This document shows, in pieces, positions 39,200 through 47,166 of a DNA stretch of 47,166 nucleotides. A program made the position numbers and the translations under genes. Position 1 is the stretch's first letter. Each line of letters opens with the position of its first letter. This stretch comes from Gammaproteobacteria bacterium. Its GTDB lineage: Bacteria > Pseudomonadota > Gammaproteobacteria > Pseudomonadales > Pseudomonadaceae. The notes below the pieces were generated by a model. That model was not told the origin of the DNA, made no database searches, and saw nothing but the letters and a program-made list of their open reading frames with translations. The stretch covers positions 1 through 47,166 of the forward strand of contig JAHJXZ010000097.1 in the NCBI GenBank assembly GCA_018827205.1, written 5' to 3'.

Positions 39200-40876
39200 A
39201 TGGCAGTAGGCAAGTGGCAGTTGGTTTCAGCGTTAACAGCCAAGGCAATCAGCCCAACGCGTTTAGTGGTGTATGTCGCGCTGGCATTGGTGGCGCTTTA
39301 TAACGCCGCCACCTGGCAGGCGCTGCAGCAGCTCGTGCCGCTCACCAGCTTAAAAGCAGCGGTGTTTTATGGGTCTTTTGCGCTGTTTTTGCTGGCCTTT
39401 ATCAGCTTGCTGCTGACCCTGGTGTCGTTCAAATACCTGCTCAAGCCGCTACTAACCCTGTTATTGCTGTGTTCAGCCAGCGCTACCTATTTTATGGGCA
39501 GCTACGGTGTTTCGATTGATACCGTGATGGTGCAGAACATCTTCGAAACCAACCCTGACGAGGCCGGCGCGCTACTGAGTGTGCGGATGCTTGGTTACTT
39601 GCTAGTGCTCGGGGTATTACCGGCAACCCTAGTCTGGTGTACACCGGTTCGCTACCCGCGGTTTTTCCGCGGTTTGCTGAATAAGCTGCTGATGATCACC
39701 GCATGCATGGTCACCGTCGCGGTAATGGCCGGCAGCTTCTATTCCACTTATGCGCCGATTTTCCGCAATGAAGACAAGCTGACCCACTACATCAACCCCA
39801 CCAATTACATCTATGCCGTCAGCAAGTACGCCAAGCAGCGGTTTGGCAGCAAAGAAAGCCTGGTGGTTCAGCAAATTGGCCTCGACAGCAAAGCTGGCGC
39901 CCAGCTATCAACACGGCCGAAGAAGTCACTGGTGATTTTTGTCGTCGGCGAAACCGCTCGCGCCGATCACTTTGCGCTCAATGGCTATAGTCGCGAGACC
40001 AATCCAGAACTCAAAAAACAGGACATCCTCAACTTTACTGCCGTGCATTCGTGCGGCACCTCTACCGCGGTCTCGGTACCGTGCATGTTCTCGGTGTTCC
40101 CGCGCAAAGATTTCAGTGACAGGAAAGGCAAGACCAACGAAGGCGTTTTGGATGTGCTGCAGCGCGCCGGCGTTAAAGTGTTTTGGCGTGATAACAACAG
40201 CGACTGCAAAGGCACGTGCTTACGCATCCCCAATGACGACGTGGCCAAACGTAAAAACAGCCCGTTTTGCAATGATCGGCGCTGCCTTGATGAAGTGATG
40301 CTGGAAGACTTGCAGAGCTATATCGATTCGCTGGACGGTAACGCGATGATCGTTTTGCATGCCGATGGCAGCCATGGGCCGGAGTATTTTGACCGCTACC
40401 CGGATTCGTTCAAGCGCTTCAAGCCGGTGTGCCATACCAACCAACTAAGCAGCTGTACGACCGAGGAGCTGGTGAACGTCTACGACAACACCATCCTCTA
40501 TACCGACCATTTTTTAAGCCAGGTGATTGAGTTGCTCAAACGCAATACCGAGCAGCGCGACACGGCGATGATCTATGTCTCCGACCATGGTGAGTCCCTG
40601 GGGGAAAACGGCCTGTATCTGCATGCAGCGCCTTATTCAATCGCCCCTGAAGCGCAAACCCATGTGCCTATGGTTATGTGGTTCTCACCGGCCGCTTATA
40701 GCCACTGGGGCATCGACAAAGGTTGCATGCAGGGCAAGCAGAATGACCCGAAACTCAGCCACGACAATATTTTCCATTCATTGCTGGGCTTGTTTGCGGT
40801 GCAAAGCAGCGTTTATCAGCCGGGCTTGGATATGTTCAGCAATTGTCGGCAACCTGGCGTAGCCACTGGCCAATAA
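39200..40876 (+). CDS. eptA: Lipid A phosphoethanolamine transferase, EptA-like
   Basis: 558 residues. Five N-terminal membrane segments (about residues 15-180), then a periplasmic alkaline-phosphatase-fold domain. The nucleophile is T252 in VVGETARADHF; zinc ligands include the SDHGESLGENG segment; NGYSRETNP and SCGTSTAVSVPCMFS are family motifs, with many cysteines for disulfides. It adds phosphoethanolamine to lipid A or core sugar and in other species reduces polymyxin binding. The ATG at 39200 has only GGGGCGAAG upstream. The gene stands alone between two intergenic hairpins. Confidence 0.92.
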   Translation: MAVGKWQLVSALTAKAISPTRLVVYVALALVALYNAATWQALQQLVPLTSLKAAVFYGSFALFLLAFISLLLTLVSFKYLLKPLLTLLLLCSASATYFMGSYGVSIDTVMVQNIFETNPDEAGALLSVRMLGYLLVLGVLPATLVWCTPVRYPRFFRGLLNKLLMITACMVTVAVMAGSFYSTYAPIFRNEDKLTHYINPTNYIYAVSKYAKQRFGSKESLVVQQIGLDSKAGAQLSTRPKKSLVIFVVGETARADHFALNGYSRETNPELKKQDILNFTAVHSCGTSTAVSVPCMFSVFPRKDFSDRKGKTNEGVLDVLQRAGVKVFWRDNNSDCKGTCLRIPNDDVAKRKNSPFCNDRRCLDEVMLEDLQSYIDSLDGNAMIVLHADGSHGPEYFDRYPDSFKRFKPVCHTNQLSSCTTEELVNVYDNTILYTDHFLSQVIELLKRNTEQRDTAMIYVSDHGESLGENGLYLHAAPYSIAPEAQTHVPMVMWFSPAAYSHWGIDKGCMQGKQNDPKLSHDNIFHSLLGLFAVQSSVYQPGLDMFSNCRQPGVATGQ

Positions 40877-40900
40877 CAGGCTTATCTAAGCCGCTAGCGC

Positions 40901-40940
40901 CCTTGGTTGTTGCCTGCAGGCCTGCTCGCAACAACCAAGG
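40901..40940. repeat. Perfect 12-bp inverted repeat after eptA-like gene
   Basis: CCTTGGTTGTTG (40901-40912), a 16-base loop and CAACAACCAAGG (40929-40940), starting 24 bases after the eptA-like stop. Only TTTGC follows, so it is a weak terminator at best. It lies between two convergent genes and may serve both. Confidence 0.65.
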
Positions 40941-40981
40941 TTTGCTACACCACGATTAGGCCGCAGCCGCTTTTGTGGCCT

Positions 40982-41950
40982 TCAACCGCGTGGCGCGTAG
41001 GCAAATACGTCAGCGCGCATCTGATGCGCATCCATCCCTGCCTCAACCAACGCATCCAGCGTGGCGTAGACCATGGCCGGGGAGCCGCTGGCGTATACAT
41101 GCAGCGCGTTCAGGTCAGCAAAGTCTTCTCGCACGGCCTCATGCAGCAGGCCACAACGACCCTGCCAGCCACATTGATCACTGACCACTTGATGCAGGAA
41201 CAGATTGGGCACCTGCTGCCACTGCGCCCAATGCTCCAGCGCGTAGAAGTCTTCCGGACGGCGTGCGCCCCAGTACAGGTGCACCGGGTGGGCGAAGCCG
41301 CTGGCGCGACAATGTTCGATCAGGCTGTGCATCTGCGCCATGCCGGTGCCGGCGGCAATCAGCACCAACGGCCCATCCGGCAACTCCGCCAGGTGGGTAT
41401 CGCCAAACGGCAGCTTCACCTTTACCAAGCCTGTGCGGCGCAGCTGGGCGATCAGGGCAACGGTGGCCGCGTCGCGGGCCAGAACATGCAACTCCAACTC
41501 ACGACCATTGTGCGGAGCAGACGCCAGGGAAAAGGCGGCGTAATCATCGCCATCACGTTGCAGCAACACGTATTGCCCGGCGTGATAACGCACAGGCTTG
41601 CCCGCAGGAGCGCTCAGGCGCAGGCGAAACACATCGCCGCCCAGCTCATCACAAGCCGAGACCTGGCAAGCCAGCTCACGCACCGGCAGCTCGCCGGGGG
41701 CCAGTACGCCATCCCAATGCAACACACAGTCTTCTAGTGGTTCTGCCAGGCAGGTGAACAGCTCACCCTGGGTCAGTTCGACCCCGCCTTGCTGCACACG
41801 GCCCTCCACCAGCAGCGCCGCACAAATATGGCAATTGCCGTTGCGGCAGCTCTGCGGGCAGTCGTAACCCAGGCGCCGTGCGGCATCGAGGATGCGCTCA
41901 TGAGGCTGCACTTCAAGTACTGCACCTGAAGGATTCAGGGTGACTTTCAT
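40982..41950 (-). CDS. NAD(P)H-flavin reductase with 2Fe-2S ferredoxin domain
   Basis: 322 residues. An N-terminal plant-type 2Fe-2S domain has the pattern SCRNGNCHIC (Cys-x4-Cys-x2-Cys) with a later Cys in LFTCLAE, then a FAD-binding domain (YHAGQYVLLQ) and a NAD-binding domain (LVLIAAGTGMAQMHSLIEH). This is the layout of CDP-6-deoxy-glucoseen reductase (AscD) and phenol hydroxylase reductases. Homologues near ubiD are often labelled that way, but no dideoxysugar cluster is present here. The ATG at 41950 shares a base with the ubiD stop (TGATG). Confidence 0.87.
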   Translation of the reverse strand: MKVTLNPSGAVLEVQPHERILDAARRLGYDCPQSCRNGNCHICAALLVEGRVQQGGVELTQGELFTCLAEPLEDCVLHWDGVLAPGELPVRELACQVSACDELGGDVFRLRLSAPAGKPVRYHAGQYVLLQRDGDDYAAFSLASAPHNGRELELHVLARDAATVALIAQLRRTGLVKVKLPFGDTHLAELPDGPLVLIAAGTGMAQMHSLIEHCRASGFAHPVHLYWGARRPEDFYALEHWAQWQQVPNLFLHQVVSDQCGWQGRCGLLHEAVREDFADLNALHVYASGSPAMVYATLDALVEAGMDAHQMRADVFAYAPRG

Positions 41951-43416
41951 CAATCAATTCCCAGCTCAGACCACAGCGCATCGACGCGCTGCTTGACTGC
42001 GTCATCCTGAACGATAGCCCGCCCCCATTCGCGAGTCGTCTCGCCCGGCCACTTGTGGGTGGCGTCCAGACCCATTTTCGAACCGAGACCAGAGATGGGC
42101 GAGGCGAAGTCGAGATAGTCGATCGGCGTATTGTCGATCATCACCGTGTCGCGTTTGGGGTCCATGCGCGTAGTAATCGCCCAGATCACGTCGTTCCAGT
42201 CCCGTGCGTTGATATCGTCGTCGGTGACGATAACGAACTTGGTGTACATGAACTGTCGCAAAAACGACCACACGCCGAGCATCACGCGCTTGGCGTGGCC
42301 AGGGTACTGCTTCTTCATGGTCACCACCGCCATGCGGTAGGAGCAGCCTTCCGGTGGCAGATAGAAGTCGGTGATTTCCGGAAATTGCTTCTGCAGGAGC
42401 GGCACGAACACTTCATTCAGCGCCAAGCCAAGAATCGCCGGCTCATCCGGTGGACGGCCGGTGTAGGTGCTGTGATAGATCGGCTTCTGCCGGCGGGTAA
42501 TGCGCTCGACGGTGAACACCGGGAAGCTATCGACTTCGTTGTAATAGCCGGTGTGATCGCCGTAAGGGCCTTCTGGGGCCATCTCTCCGGGGTGAATCAC
42601 CCCTTCGAGGACGATTTCAGCGCTAGCCGGTACCTGCAGATCACTGCCACGCGCCTTGATCAGCTCGGTACGGTGGCCGCGCAGCAGACCAGCAAAGGCA
42701 TATTCCGAAAGGCTATCCGGCACCGGCGTTACCGCACCCAGAATGGTCGCCGGATCGGCGCCAAGCGCCACTGCAACAGGGTATGGACGGCCGGGGTATT
42801 TTTCGCACCAATCGCGGAAGTCCAAAGCGCCGCCACGGTGGCTGAGCCAGCGCATGATCACCTTGTTACGACCAATCACCTGCTGACGATAAATACCGAG
42901 GTTCTGTCGTTCCTTGTTCGGCCCTTTGGTGATGGTCAGACCCCAAGTGATCAGCGGGCCGACATCGCCCGGCCAGCAGGTTTGCACGGGCAGCTTGCCG
43001 AGGTCGACATCGTCCCCCTCCTCAATCACTTCCTGGCACGGTGCGTCTTTCAGCACCTTGGGCGCCATGCTCAGCACCTTTTTGTAGATCGGCAGCTTGT
43101 TCCAAGCATCCTTCAGGCCTTTCGGCGGCTCGGGTTCTTTCAGGAACGCCAGCAGCTTGCCGATTTCGCGCAACTCGCTGACTTCTTCTGCGCCCATGCC
43201 CAAGGCTACGCGCTTGGGCGTGCCGAACAAGTTGCCGAGCACCGGTATATCGAAACCCGTGGGGTTCTCGAACAACAGCGCCGGCCCGCCTTTACGCAGG
43301 GTGCGGTCGCAGATTTCGGTCATCTCCAGCACTGGAGAAACTGGCGTCTGGATGCGCTTGAGTTCACCGCGCTCTTCCAGACCGCGGATAAAGTCGCGCA
43401 GGTCACGATATTGCAT
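41950..43416 (-). CDS. ubiD: 3-octaprenyl-4-hydroxybenzoate carboxy-lyase
   Basis: 488 residues, prenyl-FMN-dependent decarboxylase of ubiquinone synthesis. [22 protein letters not shown] is the usual UbiD start; [38 protein letters not shown] and [21 protein letters not shown] are family signatures. The start at 43416 matches the family; the frame extends to 43509 without support. It precedes the flavin reductase with a one-base overlap and has the rho terminator upstream. Confidence 0.96.
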   Translation of the reverse strand: MQYRDLRDFIRGLEERGELKRIQTPVSPVLEMTEICDRTLRKGGPALLFENPTGFDIPVLGNLFGTPKRVALGMGAEEVSELREIGKLLAFLKEPEPPKGLKDAWNKLPIYKKVLSMAPKVLKDAPCQEVIEEGDDVDLGKLPVQTCWPGDVGPLITWGLTITKGPNKERQNLGIYRQQVIGRNKVIMRWLSHRGGALDFRDWCEKYPGRPYPVAVALGADPATILGAVTPVPDSLSEYAFAGLLRGHRTELIKARGSDLQVPASAEIVLEGVIHPGEMAPEGPYGDHTGYYNEVDSFPVFTVERITRRQKPIYHSTYTGRPPDEPAILGLALNEVFVPLLQKQFPEITDFYLPPEGCSYRMAVVTMKKQYPGHAKRVMLGVWSFLRQFMYTKFVIVTDDDINARDWNDVIWAITTRMDPKRDTVMIDNTPIDYLDFASPISGLGSKMGLDATHKWPGETTREWGRAIVQDDAVKQRVDALWSELGID

Positions 43417-43505
43417 GCAGATGCCTCGTTTCGAGCCGGACAATAAGGGCGCAAAGTTTAGCGCCGAACTGGGTCTTTCAGAAGGGACAGCCAGTACCCA
43501 GACAC

Positions 43506-43533
43506 ACAAAAGCCGGGCTGACCCGGCTTTTGT
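43506..43533 (-). terminator. Intrinsic terminator after rho
   Basis: ACAAAAGCCGGG (43506-43517), loop CTGA, CCCGGCTTTTGT (43522-43533). On the minus strand the stem is followed by a U-run (from AAAA at 43508-43511). It lies about 20 bases after the rho stop and before ubiD, so ubiD is probably transcribed from its own promoter. Confidence 0.85.
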
Positions 43534-43552
43534 TGTAAGGCTAGGGAGCGCC

Positions 43553-44812
43553 TTACTTGCGTTTCATCGACTGGAAGAACTCTTCGTTCGTCTTGGTCGC
43601 TTTCAGCTTGTCGGTGAGGAACTCGATGGCGGCAATTTCATCCATCGGGTGCAGCAGCTTGCGCAGAATCCACATGCGCTGCAGTTCGTCATCGGCGGTC
43701 AACAGCTCTTCGCGACGGGTGCCGGCGCGGTTGATGTTGATGGCTGGGAACACACGCTTCTCGGCGATACGACGGTCCAGCGGCAGTTCCATGTTGCCGG
43801 TGCCTTTGAACTCTTCGTAGATCACTTCATCCATCTTCGAGCCGGTTTCCACCAGCGCGGTAGCGATGATGGTCAGCGAACCGCCTTCTTCGATGTTACG
43901 CGCGGCACCGAAGAAGCGTTTCGGCTTCTCCAGAGCATGGGCGTCAACACCACCCGTAAGCACCTTGCCGGAGCTTGGGATCACGGTGTTGTAGGCGCGC
44001 GCCAGACGGGTGATGGAGTCGAGCAGGATGACCACATCCTTCTTATGCTCAACCAGGCGCTTGGCCTTCTCGATGACCATTTCGGCAACCTGCACGTGGC
44101 GGGTTGGTGGCTCATCGAACGTCGAGGCAACCACTTCGCCGCGCACAGTGCGCTGCATCTCGGTCACTTCTTCCGGGCGCTCGTCGATCAACAGAACGAT
44201 CAGGTGGCACTCGGGATTGTTGCGCGCGATGTTCGCGGCGATGTTCTGCAGCATGATGGTCTTACCGGCTTTCGGCGGTGCAACGATCAAGCCGCGCTGG
44301 CCTTTACCTATCGGAGCGCAGAGGTCGATCACCCGGCCGGTGATGTCCTCGGTGGAGCCGTTACCGGCTTCCATGACCAGACGCTTGGTGGGGAACAGCG
44401 GCGTCAGGTTTTCAAAAAGAATCTTGTTCTTGGCGTTTTCCGGGCGGTCGTAGTTGATTGTGTCAACCTTGAGCAGCGCGAAGTAACGCTCGCCTTCTTT
44501 CGGCGGGCGAATCTTGCCGACGATGGTATCGCCTGTACGCAAGTTGAAGCGGCGGATCTGGCTCGGCGAGACGTAGATGTCATCGGGGCCAGCGAGGTAC
44601 GAGGCATCCGCAGAGCGGAGAAAGCCGAAACCGTCCTGGAGAATCTCCAGCACGCCATCACCGGAGATTTCCTCACCGCTTTTAGCGTGTTTTTTCAACA
44701 GGGAGAAAATCACGTCCTGCTTGCGCGAACGGGCCATGTTTTCCAGGCCTTGTTGTTCAGCGAGTTCCAGCAGTTCGGTAATCGGCTTTTGCTTGAGTTC
44801 GGTCAGATTCAT
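43553..44812 (-). CDS. rho: Transcription termination factor Rho
   Basis: 419 residues, the same length as E. coli Rho. [20 protein letters not shown] is the conserved N terminus, then the cold-shock-like RNA-binding fold (GFGFLRS), Walker [28 protein letters not shown] and the arginine-rich RNA-translocation part. It is a hexameric RNA helicase that ends transcription. The start at 44812 is chosen on family length; neither it nor the ATG at 44830 has a clear Shine-Dalgarno site. rho is often autoregulated through its leader. Confidence 0.98.
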   Translation of the reverse strand: MNLTELKQKPITELLELAEQQGLENMARSRKQDVIFSLLKKHAKSGEEISGDGVLEILQDGFGFLRSADASYLAGPDDIYVSPSQIRRFNLRTGDTIVGKIRPPKEGERYFALLKVDTINYDRPENAKNKILFENLTPLFPTKRLVMEAGNGSTEDITGRVIDLCAPIGKGQRGLIVAPPKAGKTIMLQNIAANIARNNPECHLIVLLIDERPEEVTEMQRTVRGEVVASTFDEPPTRHVQVAEMVIEKAKRLVEHKKDVVILLDSITRLARAYNTVIPSSGKVLTGGVDAHALEKPKRFFGAARNIEEGGSLTIIATALVETGSKMDEVIYEEFKGTGNMELPLDRRIAEKRVFPAININRAGTRREELLTADDELQRMWILRKLLHPMDEIAAIEFLTDKLKATKTNEEFFQSMKRK

Positions 44813-44844
44813 AGGAATGACGTAATTCATGAAGGAGGGGAAAT

Positions 44845-44858
44845 AAGCTATTTAGCTT
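44845..44858. repeat. Small hairpin in the rho leader
   Basis: AAGCTA-TT-TAGCTT, a perfect 6-bp stem about 33 bases upstream of the rho ATG (minus strand). A second dyad (CTGCAT/ATGCAG) lies near 44948-44964. These may shape the 5' leader of rho mRNA; no function is shown. Confidence 0.35.
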
Positions 44859-45013
44859 GGGAGGCCGCGCCGTGAGAAGACGATTTGATCGCCTGCTTGT
44901 ATATCGAAAGATTCGAAAGGAATGCGTCGGCGACGGCTTGCAGGGGGCTGCATAGGAAATGCAGCGAGGCCGAATGTAACACCGGCTTTATTCATCGTCC
45001 AGCGTCCAGACAG

Positions 45014-45040
45014 AAAAAAGCCCCGCAATGTGCAGGGCTT
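45014..45040 (-). terminator. Intrinsic terminator after trxA
   Basis: On the minus strand AAGCCCTGC, a five-base loop, GCGGGGCTT then a T-run (the A-run at 45014-45019). The eight-pair stem contains one G-T pair. It separates trxA from rho. Confidence 0.88.
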
Positions 45041-45068
45041 TCAGGGCTTGTTACCGTCTCAGCGCAAC

Positions 45069-45395
45069 TTAGATGTTGCTGTCGAGGAAGGCTGCCAGCT
45101 GCGACTTGGACAATGCGCCCACTTTGGTGGCCTCAACATTGCCGTTTTTGAACAGCATCAGCGTCGGGATACCACGTACGCCGAACTTTGGCGGGGTGTC
45201 CTGGTTTTCATCGATGTTCAGCTTGCAGACTTTCAGTTTGCCCTGATAGGTCTGGGCGATCTCATCGAGCACCGGCGCGATCATCTTGCACGGGCCGCAC
45301 CACTCAGCCCAGTAGTCGACCAGCACCGGCCCTTCGGCTTGCAGGACGTCTTGGTCGAAGCTGGCATCGCTGACATTGGTGATGAATTCGCTCAT
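45069..45395 (-). CDS. trxA: Thioredoxin
   Basis: 108 residues with the active site WCGPCK and the cis-proline loop RGIPTLMLF. It is the general cytoplasmic disulfide reductase. [33 protein letters not shown] is a typical TrxA start; the ATG at 45395 has GGAGACTTTCC upstream, so the longer frame to 45437 is not used. It lies upstream of rho as in many gammaproteobacteria. Confidence 0.98.
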   Translation of the reverse strand: MSEFITNVSDASFDQDVLQAEGPVLVDYWAEWCGPCKMIAPVLDEIAQTYQGKLKVCKLNIDENQDTPPKFGVRGIPTLMLFKNGNVEATKVGALSKSQLAAFLDSNI

Positions 45396-45674
45396 GGAAA
45401 GTCTCCGTGTTCGGAAGCAAAAGATGGGCGACATCATAGCCCGGCTTTCCCCACACAGGAAGGCGGCGGCAATTGAGCTTCTCTATGGCTTGACCACAAG
45501 CCAGCCGCACGGCCGCCTGCGTCATAATTTATTCAGACAGCCGGCAAGCCCTGGCCAGCCGCCGCGCGAGCCATGGCGCAACGGGTTTGGCCTGGACCTG
45601 CGACATCAGTATGCGTTGGCGGGGCCAGGCTATCGTGGCACGATGACGCGGTTCCGCATTGAGATGGTTCCACC
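45396..45674. other. Divergent promoter region between trxA and ppx
   Basis: 279 bp that must drive trxA leftward and ppx rightward. I saw no convincing gene in it and did not fix promoters with confidence. Confidence 0.4.
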
Positions 45675-47166
45675 ATGCCGCATACCCCTGCCGAGTCTTT
45701 TCCTTTGATTGCAGCTATCGACCTGGGCTCCAACAGCTTCCATATGGTGCTGGCCAAAGCCGATCACGGCGAGATCCGCATCCTCGAACGCCTCGGCGAC
45801 AAGGTGCAACTGGCCGCCGGCATCGACGAGCAGCGCCTGCTCAGCGAAGAAGCCATGCAGCGCGGGCTCGACTGCCTGCGGCGTTTCGCCCAGCTGACCG
45901 CCAGCCTGCCAGAAGGCGCGGTGCGCGTGGTGGGCACCAATGCCCTGCGTGAGGCGCGCAACCGTGGCGAATTTATCCGCCGCGCCGAAGAAATCCTCGG
46001 TCATCCGGTTGAAGTCATCTCCGGGCGCGAAGAAGCCCGACTGATCTATCTCGGCGTGTCGCACAGCATTGCCGACACCCCAGGCAAGCGCCTGGTCGCC
46101 GATATTGGCGGCGGCAGTACCGAATTCATCATCGGCCAGCGCTTCGAGCCGCTGCTGCGTGAAAGCCTACAGATGGGCTGCGTCAGCTTCACGCAGCGCT
46201 TCTTCAAGGACGGCAAGATCACCCCGGCGCGTTATGCCCAGGCCTACACCGCCGCGCGCCTGGAGATCATGGGCATCGAGCACGCCCTGCGTCGCCTGGG
46301 CTGGGAAGATGCAGTCGGCGCATCCGGCACCATCAAGGCCATCGGCCTGACCATTCAGGCGGCCGGGCTCGGCTCAGGCGAAGTCAACGCCGAAGGGCTG
46401 GCCTGGTTGAAACGCAAGGTGTTCAAGATTGGCGAAGCGGAAAAACTCGACCTCGACGGCATAAAAGTCGATCGCCGGGGCATTTTCCCGGCAGGCCTGG
46501 CGATTCTCGAAGCGATCTTCGACGCCTGCGATATCCAGCGCATGAGCCATTCCGAAGGCGCGCTGCGCGAAGGCGTGCTGTATGACCTGCTCGGACGCCA
46601 TCAGCATGAAGATGTACGTGAGCGCACCCTGAGCTCGCTGATGGAGCGCTATCACGTCGATCTGGAGCAGGCTGCGCGGGTCGAAAGCAAAGCGCTCTCG
46701 GCGCTGGAGAAGGTCGCCCAAGACTGGCAACTCGAAGACGACTGGCACCGCGAACTGCTCAGCTGGGCTGCCAAGGTGCATGAAGTCGGCCTGGACATCG
46801 CCCATTACCAGTACCACAAGCACGGCGCCTATCTGGTCGAGCACTCGGACCTGTCAGGCTTCTCGCGCCAGGATCAGCAGATGCTCGCGCTCTTGGTGCG
46901 CGGCCATCGGCGCAATATCCCCAAGGACAAATTTGCCGACTTCGGCGCCGAAGGCGTCAAGTTGATCCGCCTGTGCGTACTGCTGCGCTTCGCCATCCTG
47001 TTCCACCACATTCGCGGCACTCAGGAAATGCCCAACGTGCAGCTCAAGGCTGCCGGACAGCGCCTGGAGATTCAGTTCCCGGAAGACTGGCTGGAGAACA
47101 ACCCGCTAACCCAGGCAGATTTCACCCAGGAAGCGGAGTGGCTCAAACGTATCGGTATCGAACTGA
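45675..47166 (+). CDS. ppx: Exopolyphosphatase (3' end outside window)
   Basis: About 497 residues are visible, nearly the whole protein; no stop occurs before the window ends. [15 protein letters not shown] is the phosphate-1 motif of the ASKHA fold, [13 protein letters not shown] the phosphate-2 motif, and [10 protein letters not shown] the adenosine motif; the C-terminal part is HD-like ([16 protein letters not shown]). It removes terminal phosphate from polyphosphate. The ATG at 45675 opens [16 protein letters not shown]. ppk is expected nearby outside the window. Confidence 0.96.
   Translation, partial: MPHTPAESFPLIAAIDLGSNSFHMVLAKADHGEIRILERLGDKVQLAAGIDEQRLLSEEAMQRGLDCLRRFAQLTASLPEGAVRVVGTNALREARNRGEFIRRAEEILGHPVEVISGREEARLIYLGVSHSIADTPGKRLVADIGGGSTEFIIGQRFEPLLRESLQMGCVSFTQRFFKDGKITPARYAQAYTAARLEIMGIEHALRRLGWEDAVGASGTIKAIGLTIQAAGLGSGEVNAEGLAWLKRKVFKIGEAEKLDLDGIKVDRRGIFPAGLAILEAIFDACDIQRMSHSEGALREGVLYDLLGRHQHEDVRERTLSSLMERYHVDLEQAARVESKALSALEKVAQDWQLEDDWHRELLSWAAKVHEVGLDIAHYQYHKHGAYLVEHSDLSGFSRQDQQMLALLVRGHRRNIPKDKFADFGAEGVKLIRLCVLLRFAILFHHIRGTQEMPNVQLKAAGQRLEIQFPEDWLENNPLTQADFTQEAEWLKRIGIEL

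Noticed and set aside
40982-41950. A dideoxysugar (AscD-type) biosynthesis enzyme
   Set aside because: The domain layout fits, but no partner dehydrase is nearby and the gene is coupled to ubiD, so a general reductase is the safer call.
42055-43446. A 463-codon plus-strand open frame opposite ubiD
   Set aside because: Antisense shadow of ubiD without its own ribosome site or recognisable motif.
43097-44875. A 592-codon plus-strand open frame opposite ubiD and rho
   Set aside because: It covers two certain minus-strand genes and shows no domain; it is typical of antisense frames in GC-rich genomes.

Overview
The window looks like a chromosomal segment of a Pseudomonas-type gammaproteobacterium. 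Evidence is the GC-rich coding, the tRNA-Thr next to rml and dct genes, the zapA - 6S RNA - 5-formyl-THF cyclo-ligase block, and the ubiD - rho - trxA - ppx block. From memory, most of these blocks have the same neighbours in P. aeruginosa. No integrase, transposase, phage gene or CRISPR array was seen.

Layout. (1) 1-2662: the tail of a polar amino-acid ABC transporter operon (two permeases) and a methyltransferase. (2) 2956-3031: tRNA-Thr(UGU), with a terminator shared with the convergent operon that follows. (3) 3092-17824: a leftward, tightly overlapping exopolysaccharide/O-antigen-type operon. Read 5'->3' on the minus strand it encodes a Wzx-like flippase, a 4,6-dehydratase, an initiating polyprenyl-P glycosyl-1-P transferase, a GT2, an SDR reductase, a second GT2, a Wzy/ligase-like polymerase, a GT4, an acyltransferase, a degenerate tyrosine-kinase-like ATPase, a Wza-like export lipoprotein, a secreted glycoside hydrolase and a Wzz/GumC-like copolymerase. 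(4) 18155-21493: divergent rmlBACD for dTDP-L-rhamnose, which probably supplies the rhamnosyltransferase-like GT2 enzymes. (5) 21490-23115: a chemoreceptor convergent with rmlD. (6) 23284-29809: dctBD two-component system and the dctPQM TRAP C4-dicarboxylate transporter, with a convincing sigma-54 promoter before dctP. (7) 29896-34727: leftward ubiquinone hydroxylase operon (YgfB/UPF0149, pepP, ubiH, a DUF4442 protein, ubiI). (8) 35017-36395: rightward ZapB-like coiled coil, zapA, 6S RNA and cyclo-ligase. (9) 36445-40876: small membrane protein, EVE protein, FliL-like orphan, quinone oxidoreductase and phosphoethanolamine transferase. (10) 40982-45395: leftward trxA, rho, ubiD and a 2Fe-2S flavin reductase. 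(11) 45675-end: ppx, running off the window.

The least conventional part is the exopolysaccharide operon, which sits between tRNA-Thr and rmlB. As I recall, those two loci are adjacent in P. aeruginosa PAO1. Its odd features are a pseudokinase-like ATPase whose phosphate-binding lysine is missing, a secreted PslG-like hydrolase placed between export genes, a 21-codon leader ORF that overlaps the acyltransferase start, and a second RmlB-like dehydratase. All calls are by eye; no homology search was run.
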